Notes: generated by a model from the letters alone, not told the origin. A stretch of 64,000 nucleotides of DNA from Roseinatronobacter bogoriensis DSM 18756 (GCF_004366635.1 NZ_SORN01000003.1:248001-312000), one strand, 5' to 3'. Counted from the stretch's first letter, positions 15,805 through 24,974 are shown. Program-made: numbers and translations.

Positions 15805-16723
15805 GTATCAGAATATCTTTACCCAGGTGCAGGTACGCGCCGCCCCTGAAATGGGACTGGTCGAAGGCGTAGAGCTGGGAAACCGCACCAAATCGGCTGG
15901 CTTCTCGTCCTTGCTTGGCTGGTTCGGCAACGCACAATTGGGTCCGATCTATCTGGGCACCATGGGTGTGATCAGCCTTGCTGCAGGAACCATCTGGTTC
16001 GTGATGGTGGGCATGTGGTTCTGGGATCAGGCGGGCTACAACCCGGCTGTGTTCCTGCGCGATCTGTTCTGGCTGTCGCTTGACCCACCAGCGCCTGAAT
16101 ATGGCCTGAGCATGCCGCCGATGCGCGAAGGGGGCTATTACCTGATAGCTTCGTTCTTCCTGCTGATTTCGGTCATGGCTTGGTGGGTGCGCACCTATCT
16201 GCGCGCCGAGGCGTTGGGTATGGGCAAACATGTGGCATGGGCCTTCGCGTCTGCCATCTGGTTGTTCCTTGTCCTGGGCCTGTTCCGTCCCATTCTGATG
16301 GGGTCGTGGTCGGAAGCGGTGCCCTATGGCATCTTCACCCACCTCGACTGGACCAACCTGTTCAGCCTGCGTTACGGAAACCTGTTCTACAATCCGTTCC
16401 ACGCACTCTCGATTGCTTTCCTGTATGGTTCGGCGCTGCTGTTTGCCATGCACGGGGCGACCATTCTTGCTGTCTCTCGTTTCGGCGGGGATCGCGAGTT
16501 GGAACAGATCGTGGATCGTGGCACGGCATCTGAACGCGCTGCCTTGTTCTGGCGCTGGACGATGGGCTTCAATGCCACGATGGAAGGGATCCACCGTTGG
16601 GCGTGGTGGTTTGCGGTTCTTGTGACGCTGACTGGCGGTATCGGGATCCTGCTGACCGGTACGGTTGTCGACAACTGGGCTGTCTGGGCCGAGGAACGCG
16701 GCTTCCGTCCTACCTATGACTAA
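15797..16723 (+). CDS. pufM: Reaction centre M subunit PufM
   Basis: The 308-aa M subunit of the reaction centre. The start at 15797 (MVEYQNIFTQVQVR) has GGAGG 7 bp upstream inside the end of pufL. FYNPFHALSIAFLYGS and AMHGATILAV carry the special-pair and iron ligands, and MEGIHRWAWW another iron histidine. Its stop is followed by pufX rather than by a pufC tetraheme cytochrome gene, which indicates that a soluble or membrane-anchored cytochrome c is the electron donor. Confidence 0.98.
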   Translation: MVEYQNIFTQVQVRAAPEMGLVEGVELGNRTKSAGFSSLLGWFGNAQLGPIYLGTMGVISLAAGTIWFVMVGMWFWDQAGYNPAVFLRDLFWLSLDPPAPEYGLSMPPMREGGYYLIASFFLLISVMAWWVRTYLRAEALGMGKHVAWAFASAIWLFLVLGLFRPILMGSWSEAVPYGIFTHLDWTNLFSLRYGNLFYNPFHALSIAFLYGSALLFAMHGATILAVSRFGGDRELEQIVDRGTASERAALFWRWTMGFNATMEGIHRWAWWFAVLVTLTGGIGILLTGTVVDNWAVWAEERGFRPTYD

Positions 16724-16734
16724 GGAGCACTGAC

Positions 16735-16965
16735 ATGGTTGAACACGACTATATCCAGGAGACACCCACCGCGCGGTTGCGCAACTGGGTTATGTCCGAG
16801 ATGTTGCGCGGTGCAGGATATGCAGCCTTGTTGCTGCTTGTCATCGGGGTGAGCTACGGCATCATCTGGGGTGTTGGGCAACTTTTGCCCAGCGAGAGCA
16901 AAAACGCCCCACCGCCCATGCCTTACAGTGCGCTACATGCGCCGCTGGTTACGGCAAAAGCTTGA
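16735..16965 (+). CDS. pufX: PufX core-complex protein
   Basis: A 76-aa single-helix protein, similar in length to known PufX (about 78-82 aa). A cytoplasmic N-terminus containing LRNWVMSEMLRGAGYAA leads into a membrane helix (about residues 25-51) with glycines in GVSYGIIWGVG, and a short periplasmic tail. PufX opens the LH1 ring for quinone exchange and is restricted to the Rhodobacter group. AAGGAG precedes the start. It is the last gene before a stem-loop-rich gap. Confidence 0.9.
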   Translation: MVEHDYIQETPTARLRNWVMSEMLRGAGYAALLLLVIGVSYGIIWGVGQLLPSESKNAPPPMPYSALHAPLVTAKA

Positions 16966-16972
16966 ACGAACT

Positions 16973-17053
16973 GGGGCAGGCCTGCCTAGGCTGGCCTGCC
17001 CCCACCAAGGTTTGGACCACATAGCCGGTCCGAACGCGGGCTCGTGACGCCCG
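16973..17053 (+). other. Tandem stem-loops downstream of pufX
   Basis: Three consecutive hairpins without T-tracts: GGGGCAGGCC/GGCCTGCCCC at 16973-17002 (10-bp stem), TTTGGACC/GGTCCGAA at 17011-17034 (one G-U pair) and CGGGC/GCCCG at 17037-17053. They directly follow the pufX stop and are probably 3' mRNA structures protecting the puf transcript (inference). Confidence 0.65.
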
Positions 17054-17059
17054 GTTCCC

Positions 17060-17080
17060 TTTCCTGTTGGCGACAGGAAA
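17060..17080 (+). other. Fourth stem-loop of the pufX-dxs gap
   Basis: TTTCCTGT (17060-17067) pairs with ACAGGAAA (17073-17080) around a 5-nt loop, an 8-bp perfect stem lying immediately before the terminator. Confidence 0.6.
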
Positions 17081-17082
17081 CT

Positions 17083-17117
17083 GGTGCCGTGTGGGGCAGC
17101 CCCACGGCACCTTTTTT
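17083..17117 (+). terminator. Rho-independent terminator after pufX
   Basis: GGTGCCGTG-T-GGGG pairs with CCCCACGGCACC across a 3-nt loop, with one bulged T, followed by six T residues (17112-17117). It is a classical intrinsic terminator ending the bch-puf transcript, only 32 bp before the dxs start. Confidence 0.85.
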
Positions 17118-17149
17118 CAGATAATACAGAAAAAACGAAAGGGAACCCC

Positions 17150-19066
17150 ATGACATCGACACCGCATCTGGATCGTGTTGCAGGCCCCGCCGATCTGCGC
17201 GATTTTACCGATGATGAACTGGCGATCCTTGCGCAGGAATTGCGCAACGAGACAATCGAGACGGTCAGCCGCACGGGCGGGCATCTGGGGTCTTCGTTGG
17301 GTGTGGTGGAACTGACGGTCGCTTTGCATGCCGTATTTCGGACTCCCTTTGACAAGCTGATCTGGGATGTGTCGCATCAGTGCTACCCGCACAAGATCCT
17401 GACAGGGCGCCGCCATCAGATGGGCAGTTTGCGCCAGAAAGACGGTTTGTCCGGCTTCACAAAGCGCACCGAGTCGGTTTTTGACCCTTTTGGCGCGGCG
17501 CATAGCTCGACCAGCATTTCCGCCGCCCTCGGATTCACCATCGGGCGCGATATGGGCCAGCCCACAGGCGATGCGATTGCGGTTATCGGCGATGGGTCGA
17601 TCACGGCCGGCATGGCCTATGAGGCGCTGAACAATGCAGGCAGCGAGGGCCGCCGATTGTTTGTGATCCTCAATGATAACGACATGTCCATCGCCCCGCC
17701 TGTCGGGGCCATGAACGGGTACTTGAACCGGCTGAACATGCCCCACGCATCGCTAAGCGAGATTGCACAGGGCTTCATGGCGGCCTTGCCTGCTAGTTTG
17801 CGCGAACAGGCGCAACGTGCTCGGCAACTTGTGACTGGCGCCCCGCCCGATGCGACGATGTTCGAACATCTGGGCTTTACCTATATCGGCCCGATTGATG
17901 GCCATTCCATGCCGGACCTGCTGGCGACCTTGCGCATTGCCCATGCCCGCGCCGAAGGGCCTGTGCTGATTCACGTCCGCACAGTCAAAGGCAAGGGCTA
18001 CGCCCCTGCAGAGGCCGCCGATTGCAAATATCACGGCGTGTCAAAATTCGACGTGGCCTCGGGCGCGCAGTCAAAGGGCAGGGCCAATGCACCCAGCTAC
18101 ACCTCGGTTTTTGGCAAGGCGCTGACGGATGAGGCGTCGCGCGATCCGACGGTGGTGGCCGTAACCGCCGCTATGCCGAATGGCACCGGGCTTGATATTA
18201 TGGGCAAGCGTTTTCCGCGACGCGTGTTCGATGTGGGCATCGCCGAACAGCACGCGGTGACATTCGCCGCTGGCATGGCCGCAAGCGGGCTGAAGCCGTT
18301 CTGCGCGATTTATTCGACCTTCTTGCAGCGCGGCTATGACCAGATTGTGCATGATGTGGCCTTACAGAAACTCCCCGTTCGATTTGCAATTGACCGCGCG
18401 GGCCTTGTGGGCGCGGATGGTGCGACCCATGCCGGCAGTTTCGATATCGCCTTCATGGCAAACCTGCCCGACATGGTGGTGATGGCGGCTGGCGATGAGG
18501 CGGAGTTGGTGCATATGGTGGCAACTGCAACCGCCTTTGACGAAGGCCCGATTGCCTTTCGTTACCCACGCGGCGAAGGGGCGGGGGTTGACCTGCCCGT
18601 ACGCGGAGAGGTTCTGGAAATAGGCCGTGGTCGCGTGCTGAAGGAAGGGACCAAGCTGGCCTTCCTGTCCTTTGGTGCACATCTGCCAGAGGTCATGCTG
18701 GCGGTCGAAGCGCTTGAGGCGCGTGGCATCAGTTGCACTGTTGCGGATGCGCGCTTTGCCAAACCCCTCGATCACGGTCTGATCACGCAGTTGGCCAGCC
18801 ATCATCAGGCGCTGATCACAGTTGAACAGGGTGCCGAAGGCGGGTTCGGGGCGCAGGTCTTGCATTACATGGCCAATAACGGGCTGCTTGAACGCGGTCT
18901 TGCCGTGCGCACAATGACCTTGCCGGATCGCTTTATCGAGCAGGGCAGCCCGGCCGAGATGTATCGCGATGCGTGCCTGACCGCTGATGATATAGCGCGC
19001 AGGGCGCTTCAGGCGCTGGGTGTCGAGACGCTTGCCCGTGGACAGATCAGGGCTAATGTTATCTAG
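17150..19066 (+). CDS. dxs: 1-deoxy-D-xylulose-5-phosphate synthase
   Basis: A 638-aa thiamine-diphosphate enzyme that condenses pyruvate and glyceraldehyde-3-phosphate in the first step of the MEP isoprenoid pathway. The ThDP-binding segment is GDGSITAGMAYEALNNAG, and the transketolase central region reads DVGIAEQHAVTFAAGMA. The start at 17150 (MTSTPHLDRV) follows AAAGGG. Placement directly after puf is shared with Rhodobacter and ties precursor supply to photosynthetic pigments. The terminator just upstream suggests a separate promoter or read-through. Confidence 0.96.
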   Translation: MTSTPHLDRVAGPADLRDFTDDELAILAQELRNETIETVSRTGGHLGSSLGVVELTVALHAVFRTPFDKLIWDVSHQCYPHKILTGRRHQMGSLRQKDGLSGFTKRTESVFDPFGAAHSSTSISAALGFTIGRDMGQPTGDAIAVIGDGSITAGMAYEALNNAGSEGRRLFVILNDNDMSIAPPVGAMNGYLNRLNMPHASLSEIAQGFMAALPASLREQAQRARQLVTGAPPDATMFEHLGFTYIGPIDGHSMPDLLATLRIAHARAEGPVLIHVRTVKGKGYAPAEAADCKYHGVSKFDVASGAQSKGRANAPSYTSVFGKALTDEASRDPTVVAVTAAMPNGTGLDIMGKRFPRRVFDVGIAEQHAVTFAAGMAASGLKPFCAIYSTFLQRGYDQIVHDVALQKLPVRFAIDRAGLVGADGATHAGSFDIAFMANLPDMVVMAAGDEAELVHMVATATAFDEGPIAFRYPRGEGAGVDLPVRGEVLEIGRGRVLKEGTKLAFLSFGAHLPEVMLAVEALEARGISCTVADARFAKPLDHGLITQLASHHQALITVEQGAEGGFGAQVLHYMANNGLLERGLAVRTMTLPDRFIEQGSPAEMYRDACLTADDIARRALQALGVETLARGQIRANVI

Positions 19067-19116
19067 ATTAGGAACTTCTGAAACTCATCTTTTGTCAACC
19101 TGAAGGAGCTTGCAGA

Positions 19117-19707
19117 ATGCCGAATTCAGAAATCAAGAACGCACCGCCCTTGTATGGATGGACCATAGCTATCGCCGCCGGGGCTGTGGCGACTGGCGTA
19201 TCATTTCTTGCTGTCGGCATAGAGGGCAACGGCTCTGTCGGGATCGGGGCTGTTATCGCGCTGGTGGTTGGGGTGATCTTCACCATCGCAGAAACGCCGC
19301 CCAGCAAAAAACCCGTTCAGCCGACCAAGCAGGTTACGGCCAAGACCGCCGCCGCCGCGCCCACCGCGCCTGCGCCTGCGGCAAGCCCTGCCGCACCTGC
19401 CGCTGCGCCAGTCGCGTCCGCGTCAACTTCTGAGGTGGACGAGCAGACAGGCGTGCAACCGCAAGCGCTGGATGCGCCTGTTGGGCAAGCTGACGATCTC
19501 AAGAAGATTACAGGTGTTGGTCCAGTGCTGGAAGGCAAGCTGAACGATCTGGGGATCTATCATTTCTGGCAGATTGCGAAATGGAATGAAGAAGAGATCG
19601 CTTGGGTTGACGGTTTCCTGAACTTCAAGGGCCGGATTCAGCGCGACGAATGGATTGCCCAGGCCAGCAAGTTGGCAGCCGACAGCCCCGCGAAGCCCCC
19701 CGCCTGA
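19117..19707 (+). CDS. Membrane-anchored helix-hairpin-helix protein
   Basis: A 196-aa protein of unproven function. Two predicted membrane helices (about residues 11-33 and 41-60) are followed by an alanine/proline-rich linker (about residues 65-105) and a C-terminal helix-hairpin-helix-like domain beginning LKKITGVGPVLEGKLNDLGI and ending in WVDGFLNFKGRIQRDEW. Such domains are often labelled as similar to a 41-kDa complex I-associated or 5' nuclease-like protein in alphaproteobacteria, but no catalytic residues are visible. AAGGAG precedes the start. It abuts the next gene with a 3-bp gap. Confidence 0.8.
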   Translation: MPNSEIKNAPPLYGWTIAIAAGAVATGVSFLAVGIEGNGSVGIGAVIALVVGVIFTIAETPPSKKPVQPTKQVTAKTAAAAPTAPAPAASPAAPAAAPVASASTSEVDEQTGVQPQALDAPVGQADDLKKITGVGPVLEGKLNDLGIYHFWQIAKWNEEEIAWVDGFLNFKGRIQRDEWIAQASKLAADSPAKPPA

Positions 19708-19710
19708 GCT

Positions 19711-20262
19711 ATGTTGCTTGAAGATGGTGCTGGCCCCGGTTTGATCGCCGGGAACGGCCAGACGTGGCGCTGTATCTGCGACAGCGTGATGGGCGGCGTC
19801 AGCACCGCAAGCCTTGAGCGTGAGGTGCTGGACGGTGTCAGCGCCCTGTGTCTTCGTGGTGATGTCAGTCTGCAAAATAACGGTGGCTTTGTTCAGATGT
19901 CACTGGACCTTGCCCCGCCAAGGGCGGTGCTGGATGCGTCTGAATATTCGGGCCTGTCGCTACTCGTGCGCGGCAATTCCGAACGCTACAATATTCACCT
20001 TCGCAGCCATGACATGACCCGAGTGTGGCAATCTTGGCGCGCAGAGTTTCGCGCGCCCGGTGAATGGACACACCTGTATATTCCCTTTTCCAGTTTCCAC
20101 CCGCACAGAACGGATTTGCCGGTCAATCCCGCCCGGCTAAGTCGGGTTGGTCTGGTTGCCATCGGACGCGAAATGCGTGCCGATCTGGCATTGGCGCGGC
20201 TGGAATTTGCCACTGCAAGTCAGGCTGCACTCGCATCTCTCAGGGGCGCGACGGAAGCGTGA
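19711..20262 (+). CDS. CIA30-family protein
   Basis: A 183-aa protein matching the CIA30 (complex I intermediate-associated protein 30) fold. The signature near the N-terminus is CDSVMGGVSTAS, and SGLSLLVRGNSERYNIHLR and WTHLYIPFSSFHPHR are typical beta-sandwich blocks. In mitochondria CIA30 helps assemble complex I; the bacterial role is undefined. The start lies 3 bp after the preceding gene, so the two are probably co-expressed. Its 3' end overlaps the convergent RNase T2 gene by 23 bp. Confidence 0.82.
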   Translation: MLLEDGAGPGLIAGNGQTWRCICDSVMGGVSTASLEREVLDGVSALCLRGDVSLQNNGGFVQMSLDLAPPRAVLDASEYSGLSLLVRGNSERYNIHLRSHDMTRVWQSWRAEFRAPGEWTHLYIPFSSFHPHRTDLPVNPARLSRVGLVAIGREMRADLALARLEFATASQAALASLRGATEA

Positions 20263-20893
20263 CCATCCGCGCGCTACACCCGCGCGCAATCAACCTGTCA
20301 TCGCAGCGCCGTGGTTCCAGATCATGGGTCAGGCACAGCCTGAGTTCCTGCGCCATGCCCGCGCGACAGGTCAGCGCGACCATATCACGCCCGATCCGTG
20401 GGTTTGCCGCGCGAAATTCGGCCAGCACCCTGTCGGGGGCTATCTGCCGGGGCTGGCCCTCTGCATTCAGGCTTTGCGGAAACTCCAGCCCTTTGAACGC
20501 CGCGCGGGTTTGCACGAAATACCCATCTGCATCCCATCCAGAACAACTTCCATGCTTTGCCCACTGGTGACGCGCCAGCCCGACAGACCCCATGATATCC
20601 ATCATGCCCTGAAGCGCTGCGCGCGTTGGGTAAGGGTGGTCCGTGTCGCAAAATTCGGGCCATGTGCCACCGTCATGCTGCGGCCAAAGGCCGTGCACCA
20701 GCCACCCCGCGCCAGACCCATCCTGACAGCGCGCATCGCCCCGCGCTGCCCCTTCCACAGCGCACCAGCTTGGTGTCCAACTCAGCGCGAGGACCAGATA
20801 GCCGTCTGATCCCGGCCGCTCTTCGCGCATCTCCAGCCAAATCCAGCCCAAGAAAGCCAGAATTGCCAGTGCCGCAAGCGTGATTCTACGCAT
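20240..20893 (-). CDS. Ribonuclease T2 family protein
   Basis: A 217-aa secreted RNase of the T2 family. The two catalytic segments are visible: VHGLWPQ (CAS I) and QWAKHGSC (CAS II), each with its catalytic histidine, preceded by the family strand LALSWTPSWC. An N-terminal hydrophobic stretch (MRRITLAALAILAFLGWIWL) is a signal peptide or anchor. The start at 20893 follows GGGAAAGAAG; an ATG at 20914 in the same frame is less likely. RNase T2 cleaves single-stranded RNA, probably in the periplasm for nucleotide scavenging. Confidence 0.9.
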   Translation of the reverse strand: MRRITLAALAILAFLGWIWLEMREERPGSDGYLVLALSWTPSWCAVEGAARGDARCQDGSGAGWLVHGLWPQHDGGTWPEFCDTDHPYPTRAALQGMMDIMGSVGLARHQWAKHGSCSGWDADGYFVQTRAAFKGLEFPQSLNAEGQPRQIAPDRVLAEFRAANPRIGRDMVALTCRAGMAQELRLCLTHDLEPRRCDDRLIARGCSARMVTLPSRP

Positions 20894-21035
20894 TTCTTCT
20901 TTCCCTCGTGCCATTCACTCGCTATAAGGCGATCATTCCAGAAATCGTGGAAACGCAGGTCCGCCCTGCAGCCGAAGTTCCGGCGCCCGATGAAGCATGC
21001 GCATTGCCCGCGCTCGTATGACAGGAGTTGATGTC

Positions 21036-21818
21036 ATGTCAAAACCATTGATGCCCAAGGCGACCGCTGTCTGGCTGGTCGATAACACGACGCTCAGCTT
21101 CAAGCAGATTGCAGATTTCTGCGGCCTGCATGAATTGGAAGTGCAGGGCATTGCCGATGGCGATGTCGCAGGCGGTGTAAAGGGCTTTGACCCTGTCGCC
21201 AACAACCAGCTTGACCCGATCGAGATCGAGCGCGGTGAAAAAGACCCGCGCTACGCGCTCAAGCTGAAATACAACCCTGCTGCGCAGGGCGAAGAAAAGC
21301 GCCGTGGCCCGCGCTACACACCGCTGTCCAAACGGCAGGACCGCCCCGCCTCTATCCTGTGGTTGGTCAAGTTTCACCCGGAACTGGCCGATGCGCAGAT
21401 TCGTCGTCTGGTTGGCACGACCAATTCCACGATCGATGCGATCCGCGAACGCACCCATTGGAATATTGCCAATTTGCAACCTATCGACCCGGTCGCTTTG
21501 GGCCTGTGCCGCCAGTCCGAACTGGACAAGGAAGTTCAGAAAGCTGCCGCCAAGCGCGCCGCCGAAGGTGGCGTCATGAGCGACGAGGAACGCCGCAAGC
21601 TTGTCTCGACCGAGCAATCCCTTGAAGACGATGCAGAGCCGAAAATGCCTGCCGGTATTGCCGGGCTGGAGAATTTCTCGATCAGTGACATGAATGCAGA
21701 GCCAGAGAGCACCAGCACCGCCGCCGATTACAGCGATGCGGACAGTTTCTTCAATCTTCCCGACGACGATGAAGAAGATGAAGACGAAGACAACAACACC
21801 GATATGCGTAACCGCTAG
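21036..21818 (+). CDS. trcR: DUF1013 / TrcR-type cell-cycle regulator
   Basis: A 260-aa protein of the alphaproteobacterial DUF1013 family, commonly named cell cycle transcriptional regulator TrcR. The N-terminus (MPKATAVWLVDNTTLSFKQI) resembles a helix-turn-helix region: NTTLSFKQIADFCGLHELEV. A second such region surrounds SILWLVKFHPELADAQIRRL. The last ~20 residues are a run of D and E. The start at 21036 has AGGAG upstream. The family is essential or near-essential in several alphaproteobacteria; its DNA targets cannot be read from sequence. Confidence 0.85.
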   Translation: MSKPLMPKATAVWLVDNTTLSFKQIADFCGLHELEVQGIADGDVAGGVKGFDPVANNQLDPIEIERGEKDPRYALKLKYNPAAQGEEKRRGPRYTPLSKRQDRPASILWLVKFHPELADAQIRRLVGTTNSTIDAIRERTHWNIANLQPIDPVALGLCRQSELDKEVQKAAAKRAAEGGVMSDEERRKLVSTEQSLEDDAEPKMPAGIAGLENFSISDMNAEPESTSTAADYSDADSFFNLPDDDEEDEDEDNNTDMRNR

Positions 21819-21921
21819 GTGAGCTTGGCGTTGTGACAGGTCAGGCAAGCGGCTTTTCATGGCTGAAATTTTCGGCTAGGCCGCTGCCTGACTGTTGTGC
21901 TGGCGAATTCGGGGAAAAGAC

Positions 21922-24342
21922 ATGAAATTCACGCTGTCCTGGCTCAAGGATCATCTGGAAACCGACGCGACACTGGACCAGATCACAGACGCACTGACTG
22001 ACCTTGGGCTGGAGGTCGAAGAGGTGATCGACCCCGCGCAAAGCCTTGGTGCCTTTCGGATTGCCCGCGTGATCGAGGCCGTGCAGCACCCCGATGCCGA
22101 CAGGCTGCGCCTGTGCCGCGTGGAAACATGGCCCACTGGCCCCGATGGGCCGTCCGAAGAGGTGCAGGTCGTTTGCGGCTCGCCCAATGCCCGCACTGGT
22201 ATGCGCGGTGTGTTTGCCCCTGTGGGCACGCATGTGCCCGGCACAGGGGTGGACCTGAAACCCGGCGTCATTCGCGGTCAGGCCAGTAACGGGATGCTGT
22301 GTTCCGAGCGTGAATTGATGCTTTCAGACGCCCATGACGGCATTATCGACCTGCCCGATGATGCCCCCCTTGGCGCGCGTTTCATTGACTATGCGGGCCT
22401 GAATGACCCGGTCATTGACATTGCCATCACCCCGAATCGCCCGGATGCGCTGGGCGTGCGCGGGATTGCGCGCGATCTTGCCGCGCGCGGCATTGGAACG
22501 TTGAAAGCGCAATCGATTGAACCGGTTGAAGGCCGTTTTGCCAGCCCTGTTTCGGTGCAGATTGCGCCTGAGTTGAAGGACAAAGGCTGCCCGCTATTTG
22601 CTGGCCGCGTCATTCGCGGGGTCAAAAACGGTCCCTCGCCGGATTGGCTGCAAAAGCGCCTGCGCGCTATTGGGCTGCGCCCGATTTCGGCCTTGGTGGA
22701 CATTACCAACTTCTTCACATTCGATCAGAACCGCCCTTTGCATGTGTTCGATGCTGACAAGGTTGTAGGTGGGTTGCACATTCACCCGGCCAAGGGCGGC
22801 GAAGAGATTCTGGCGCTGGATGACAAGACTTACAGGCTTGAACCCGGTCACATGGTCATTTCAGACGAGTCCGGTATTGAAAGCATTGCCGGAATCATGG
22901 GGGGTGAGCATTCGGGCTGTACAGAGGAAACAGTCAATGTGTTCCTCGAATCGGCCTATTGGGACCCGATCACCATTGCGGCCACAGGTCGTGCGCTGAA
23001 AATCAATTCTGATGCGCGCTATCGGTTTGAACGCGGGGTTGACCCGGCCTTCACGCTGGACGGGCTAGAAATGGCGACCCGCATGGTGCTGGACCTGTGT
23101 GGTGGAGAGGCGTCCGAGGTTGTGGCAGACGGGGCTGTTCCTGACACAACGCGCAGCTATCGGTTTGACCCGACACGCGTGCATTCGCTGGTTGGCATGG
23201 ACATCCCCGAGGGCGAGCAGCGCGACACGCTTGCCGCGCTGGGTTTCGCGCTGAGCGGCGATCAGGCCAGCCCGCCATCCTGGCGGCCCGATATTCTGGG
23301 CGCGGCTGATCTGATCGAAGAGATTGCGCGCGTCGCATCGCTCAGCAAGTTACAGGGAAAGCCGCTGCCGCGCCCGCAGGCCGGTGTTGCGCGCCCGATC
23401 CTGACACCGATGCAGTTGCGCGAACGCGCAGCGCGGCGTGTTCTGGCAGGGCAGGGCTATAATGAATGCGTCAGCTACAGTTTCATTGATGCCGCATCCG
23501 CAAGCGCCTTCGGCGGCGGGGCCGATGCTGTCCGGCTGGAAAATCCGATCTCGTCCGAGATGACCCATATGCGCCCTGATCTTTTGCCTGGGCTGTTACA
23601 AGCCGCAGCGCGCAATCAGGCGCGGGGCGCATCGGACCTTGCCCTGTTCGAGGTTGGCCCCGTTTTCAGTGGCGGCGAACCGGGCGAGCAGCATATCCAG
23701 GCGGCCGGTATTCTGGTCGGCGCGACCGCCCCGCGCGATCCGTTTGGCAGCCGCCGGTCCGTCGATCTGTATGACGCCAAGGCCGATGCCGAAGCGGTGC
23801 TGTCCGCTATCGGCGCCCCTGCAAAGTTCCAGATTCACCGCAAGCTGCCCAGCTGGTTCCATCCGGGGCGGGCTGGCGTTATCAGCCTTGGGCCGAAATT
23901 GCCGCTTGCTGTATTCGGAGAGTTGCATCCAAAGGTGATCAAGGCGTTTGATCTGAAGGGGCCGGTTGTCGGGTTCACCGTTTATGTCGAGAATCCGCCT
24001 TTGCCCAAGGCGCGCAAGACCACACGCCAATCGCTGAGTATCAGCACCCTGCAACCGGTAGAGCGCGACTACGCCTTTGTTCTTGATGCGCAGGTAGAGG
24101 CGTTGAATGTGGTGAATGCGGCTGCTGGTGCCGACAAGTCGCTGATTGCCGGCGTGCAGGTGTTTGACGAATTCTCCGGCCCCAAAGCCGAGGCGCAGTT
24201 TGGGCAAGGCCGCAAGTCGCTTGCAATCTCGGTCCGTTTACAGCCGGTGGAGCGCACCTTGACGGATGAGGATATCGAGAGCATCAGCCGCAAGATCATT
24301 GAGAAAGTCGAAAAAGCGACAGGCGGGACATTGCGCGGGTAA
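21922..24342 (+). CDS. pheT: Phenylalanyl-tRNA synthetase beta chain
   Basis: An 806-aa beta subunit of phenylalanyl-tRNA synthetase. The N-terminal MKFTLSWLKDHLETDATLDQ, the tRNA-binding EMAP-like domain (VQVVCGSPNARTGMRGVFAP), the B3/B4 editing domain (VDITNFFTFDQNRPLHVFDADK) and the C-terminal ferredoxin-like anticodon-binding domain are all present in order, at the usual length. The start at 21922 gives the canonical N-terminus. pheS is not in the window, so the alpha gene is unlinked or further away. Confidence 0.97.
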   Translation: MKFTLSWLKDHLETDATLDQITDALTDLGLEVEEVIDPAQSLGAFRIARVIEAVQHPDADRLRLCRVETWPTGPDGPSEEVQVVCGSPNARTGMRGVFAPVGTHVPGTGVDLKPGVIRGQASNGMLCSERELMLSDAHDGIIDLPDDAPLGARFIDYAGLNDPVIDIAITPNRPDALGVRGIARDLAARGIGTLKAQSIEPVEGRFASPVSVQIAPELKDKGCPLFAGRVIRGVKNGPSPDWLQKRLRAIGLRPISALVDITNFFTFDQNRPLHVFDADKVVGGLHIHPAKGGEEILALDDKTYRLEPGHMVISDESGIESIAGIMGGEHSGCTEETVNVFLESAYWDPITIAATGRALKINSDARYRFERGVDPAFTLDGLEMATRMVLDLCGGEASEVVADGAVPDTTRSYRFDPTRVHSLVGMDIPEGEQRDTLAALGFALSGDQASPPSWRPDILGAADLIEEIARVASLSKLQGKPLPRPQAGVARPILTPMQLRERAARRVLAGQGYNECVSYSFIDAASASAFGGGADAVRLENPISSEMTHMRPDLLPGLLQAAARNQARGASDLALFEVGPVFSGGEPGEQHIQAAGILVGATAPRDPFGSRRSVDLYDAKADAEAVLSAIGAPAKFQIHRKLPSWFHPGRAGVISLGPKLPLAVFGELHPKVIKAFDLKGPVVGFTVYVENPPLPKARKTTRQSLSISTLQPVERDYAFVLDAQVEALNVVNAAAGADKSLIAGVQVFDEFSGPKAEAQFGQGRKSLAISVRLQPVERTLTDEDIESISRKIIEKVEKATGGTLRG

Positions 24343-24390
24343 CGTGCTGGACTGATCCGGGTCCTTCGCGCGCAGATGCCCGCTGGCGCG

Positions 24391-24828
24391 TCAGATACTG
24401 CGTTTGAAGGTCGGATTATCCGGGCTGTCTGCGTCTTTCATGCTTTGAAGTGTCTTGTAAGACGTGTTTTCGGTCGGGCGATCCGGTGCCTCGGGTTGGT
24501 CCCCTTGTGGCGTTGGTTCAGCATCTGGCAAGATGTCATCTTCAACGGGCGGATCACCTATCGTTTCACGTATATGCTCTAGCAAGGATACCTGAAACGC
24601 CGGCGATGGCCCGACAAGTCGGCTGCGCTTGTCTTCCAGAATCGCGCGTCTCAGGCGCGCCAGATCGTCGCTTTCACTTGATGCCTGCGCTTGCTGGACC
24701 GCTGAAGTGGTTATGGTACGCGCCACTTCCGCCACCGGTTTTGACGCGGTTGAGGGTGCTTGTGCCAGCGTATCGCGCGCGGGGGCGGGTGCCTGGGTCA
24801 TGCCGGGCACTATCGGGGGTGTTGACAT
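24391..24828 (-). CDS. Hypothetical protein
   Basis: A 145-aa protein not recognised. The N-terminal half is rich in A, P, S and T (MSTPPIVPGMTQAPAPAR), the middle is a probable amphipathic helix (DDLARLRRAILEDKRSRLVG) followed by FQVSLLEHIRETIGD, and the C-terminal third is acidic and proline-rich, likely disordered. The start at 24828 has a GGAGG site 5 bp upstream. It lacks signal peptide, membrane helices and cysteines. It lies downstream of eno on the same strand but behind the eno terminator. Confidence 0.7.
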   Translation of the reverse strand: MSTPPIVPGMTQAPAPARDTLAQAPSTASKPVAEVARTITTSAVQQAQASSESDDLARLRRAILEDKRSRLVGPSPAFQVSLLEHIRETIGDPPVEDDILPDAEPTPQGDQPEAPDRPTENTSYKTLQSMKDADSPDNPTFKRSI

Positions 24829-24952
24829 TCTTGCCTCCGGTCCTTGCAAGAAACTGAAACTGCTTTGCAAGGAAGTATCACCCATCAGGCTTAGCAACTT
24901 CCTAATGCGCCATCAGAAAATACGGAAAATTTTATCTTTCTTTCAATGAAAA

Positions 24953-24974
24953 GGCCCGCAGCGAACTGCGGGCC
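24953..24974 (-). terminator. Terminator of eno
   Basis: GGCCCGCAG and CTGCGGGCC form a 9-bp stem with a 4-nt loop; read on the minus strand it is followed by TTTT. It lies 23 bp beyond the eno stop. Confidence 0.8.
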
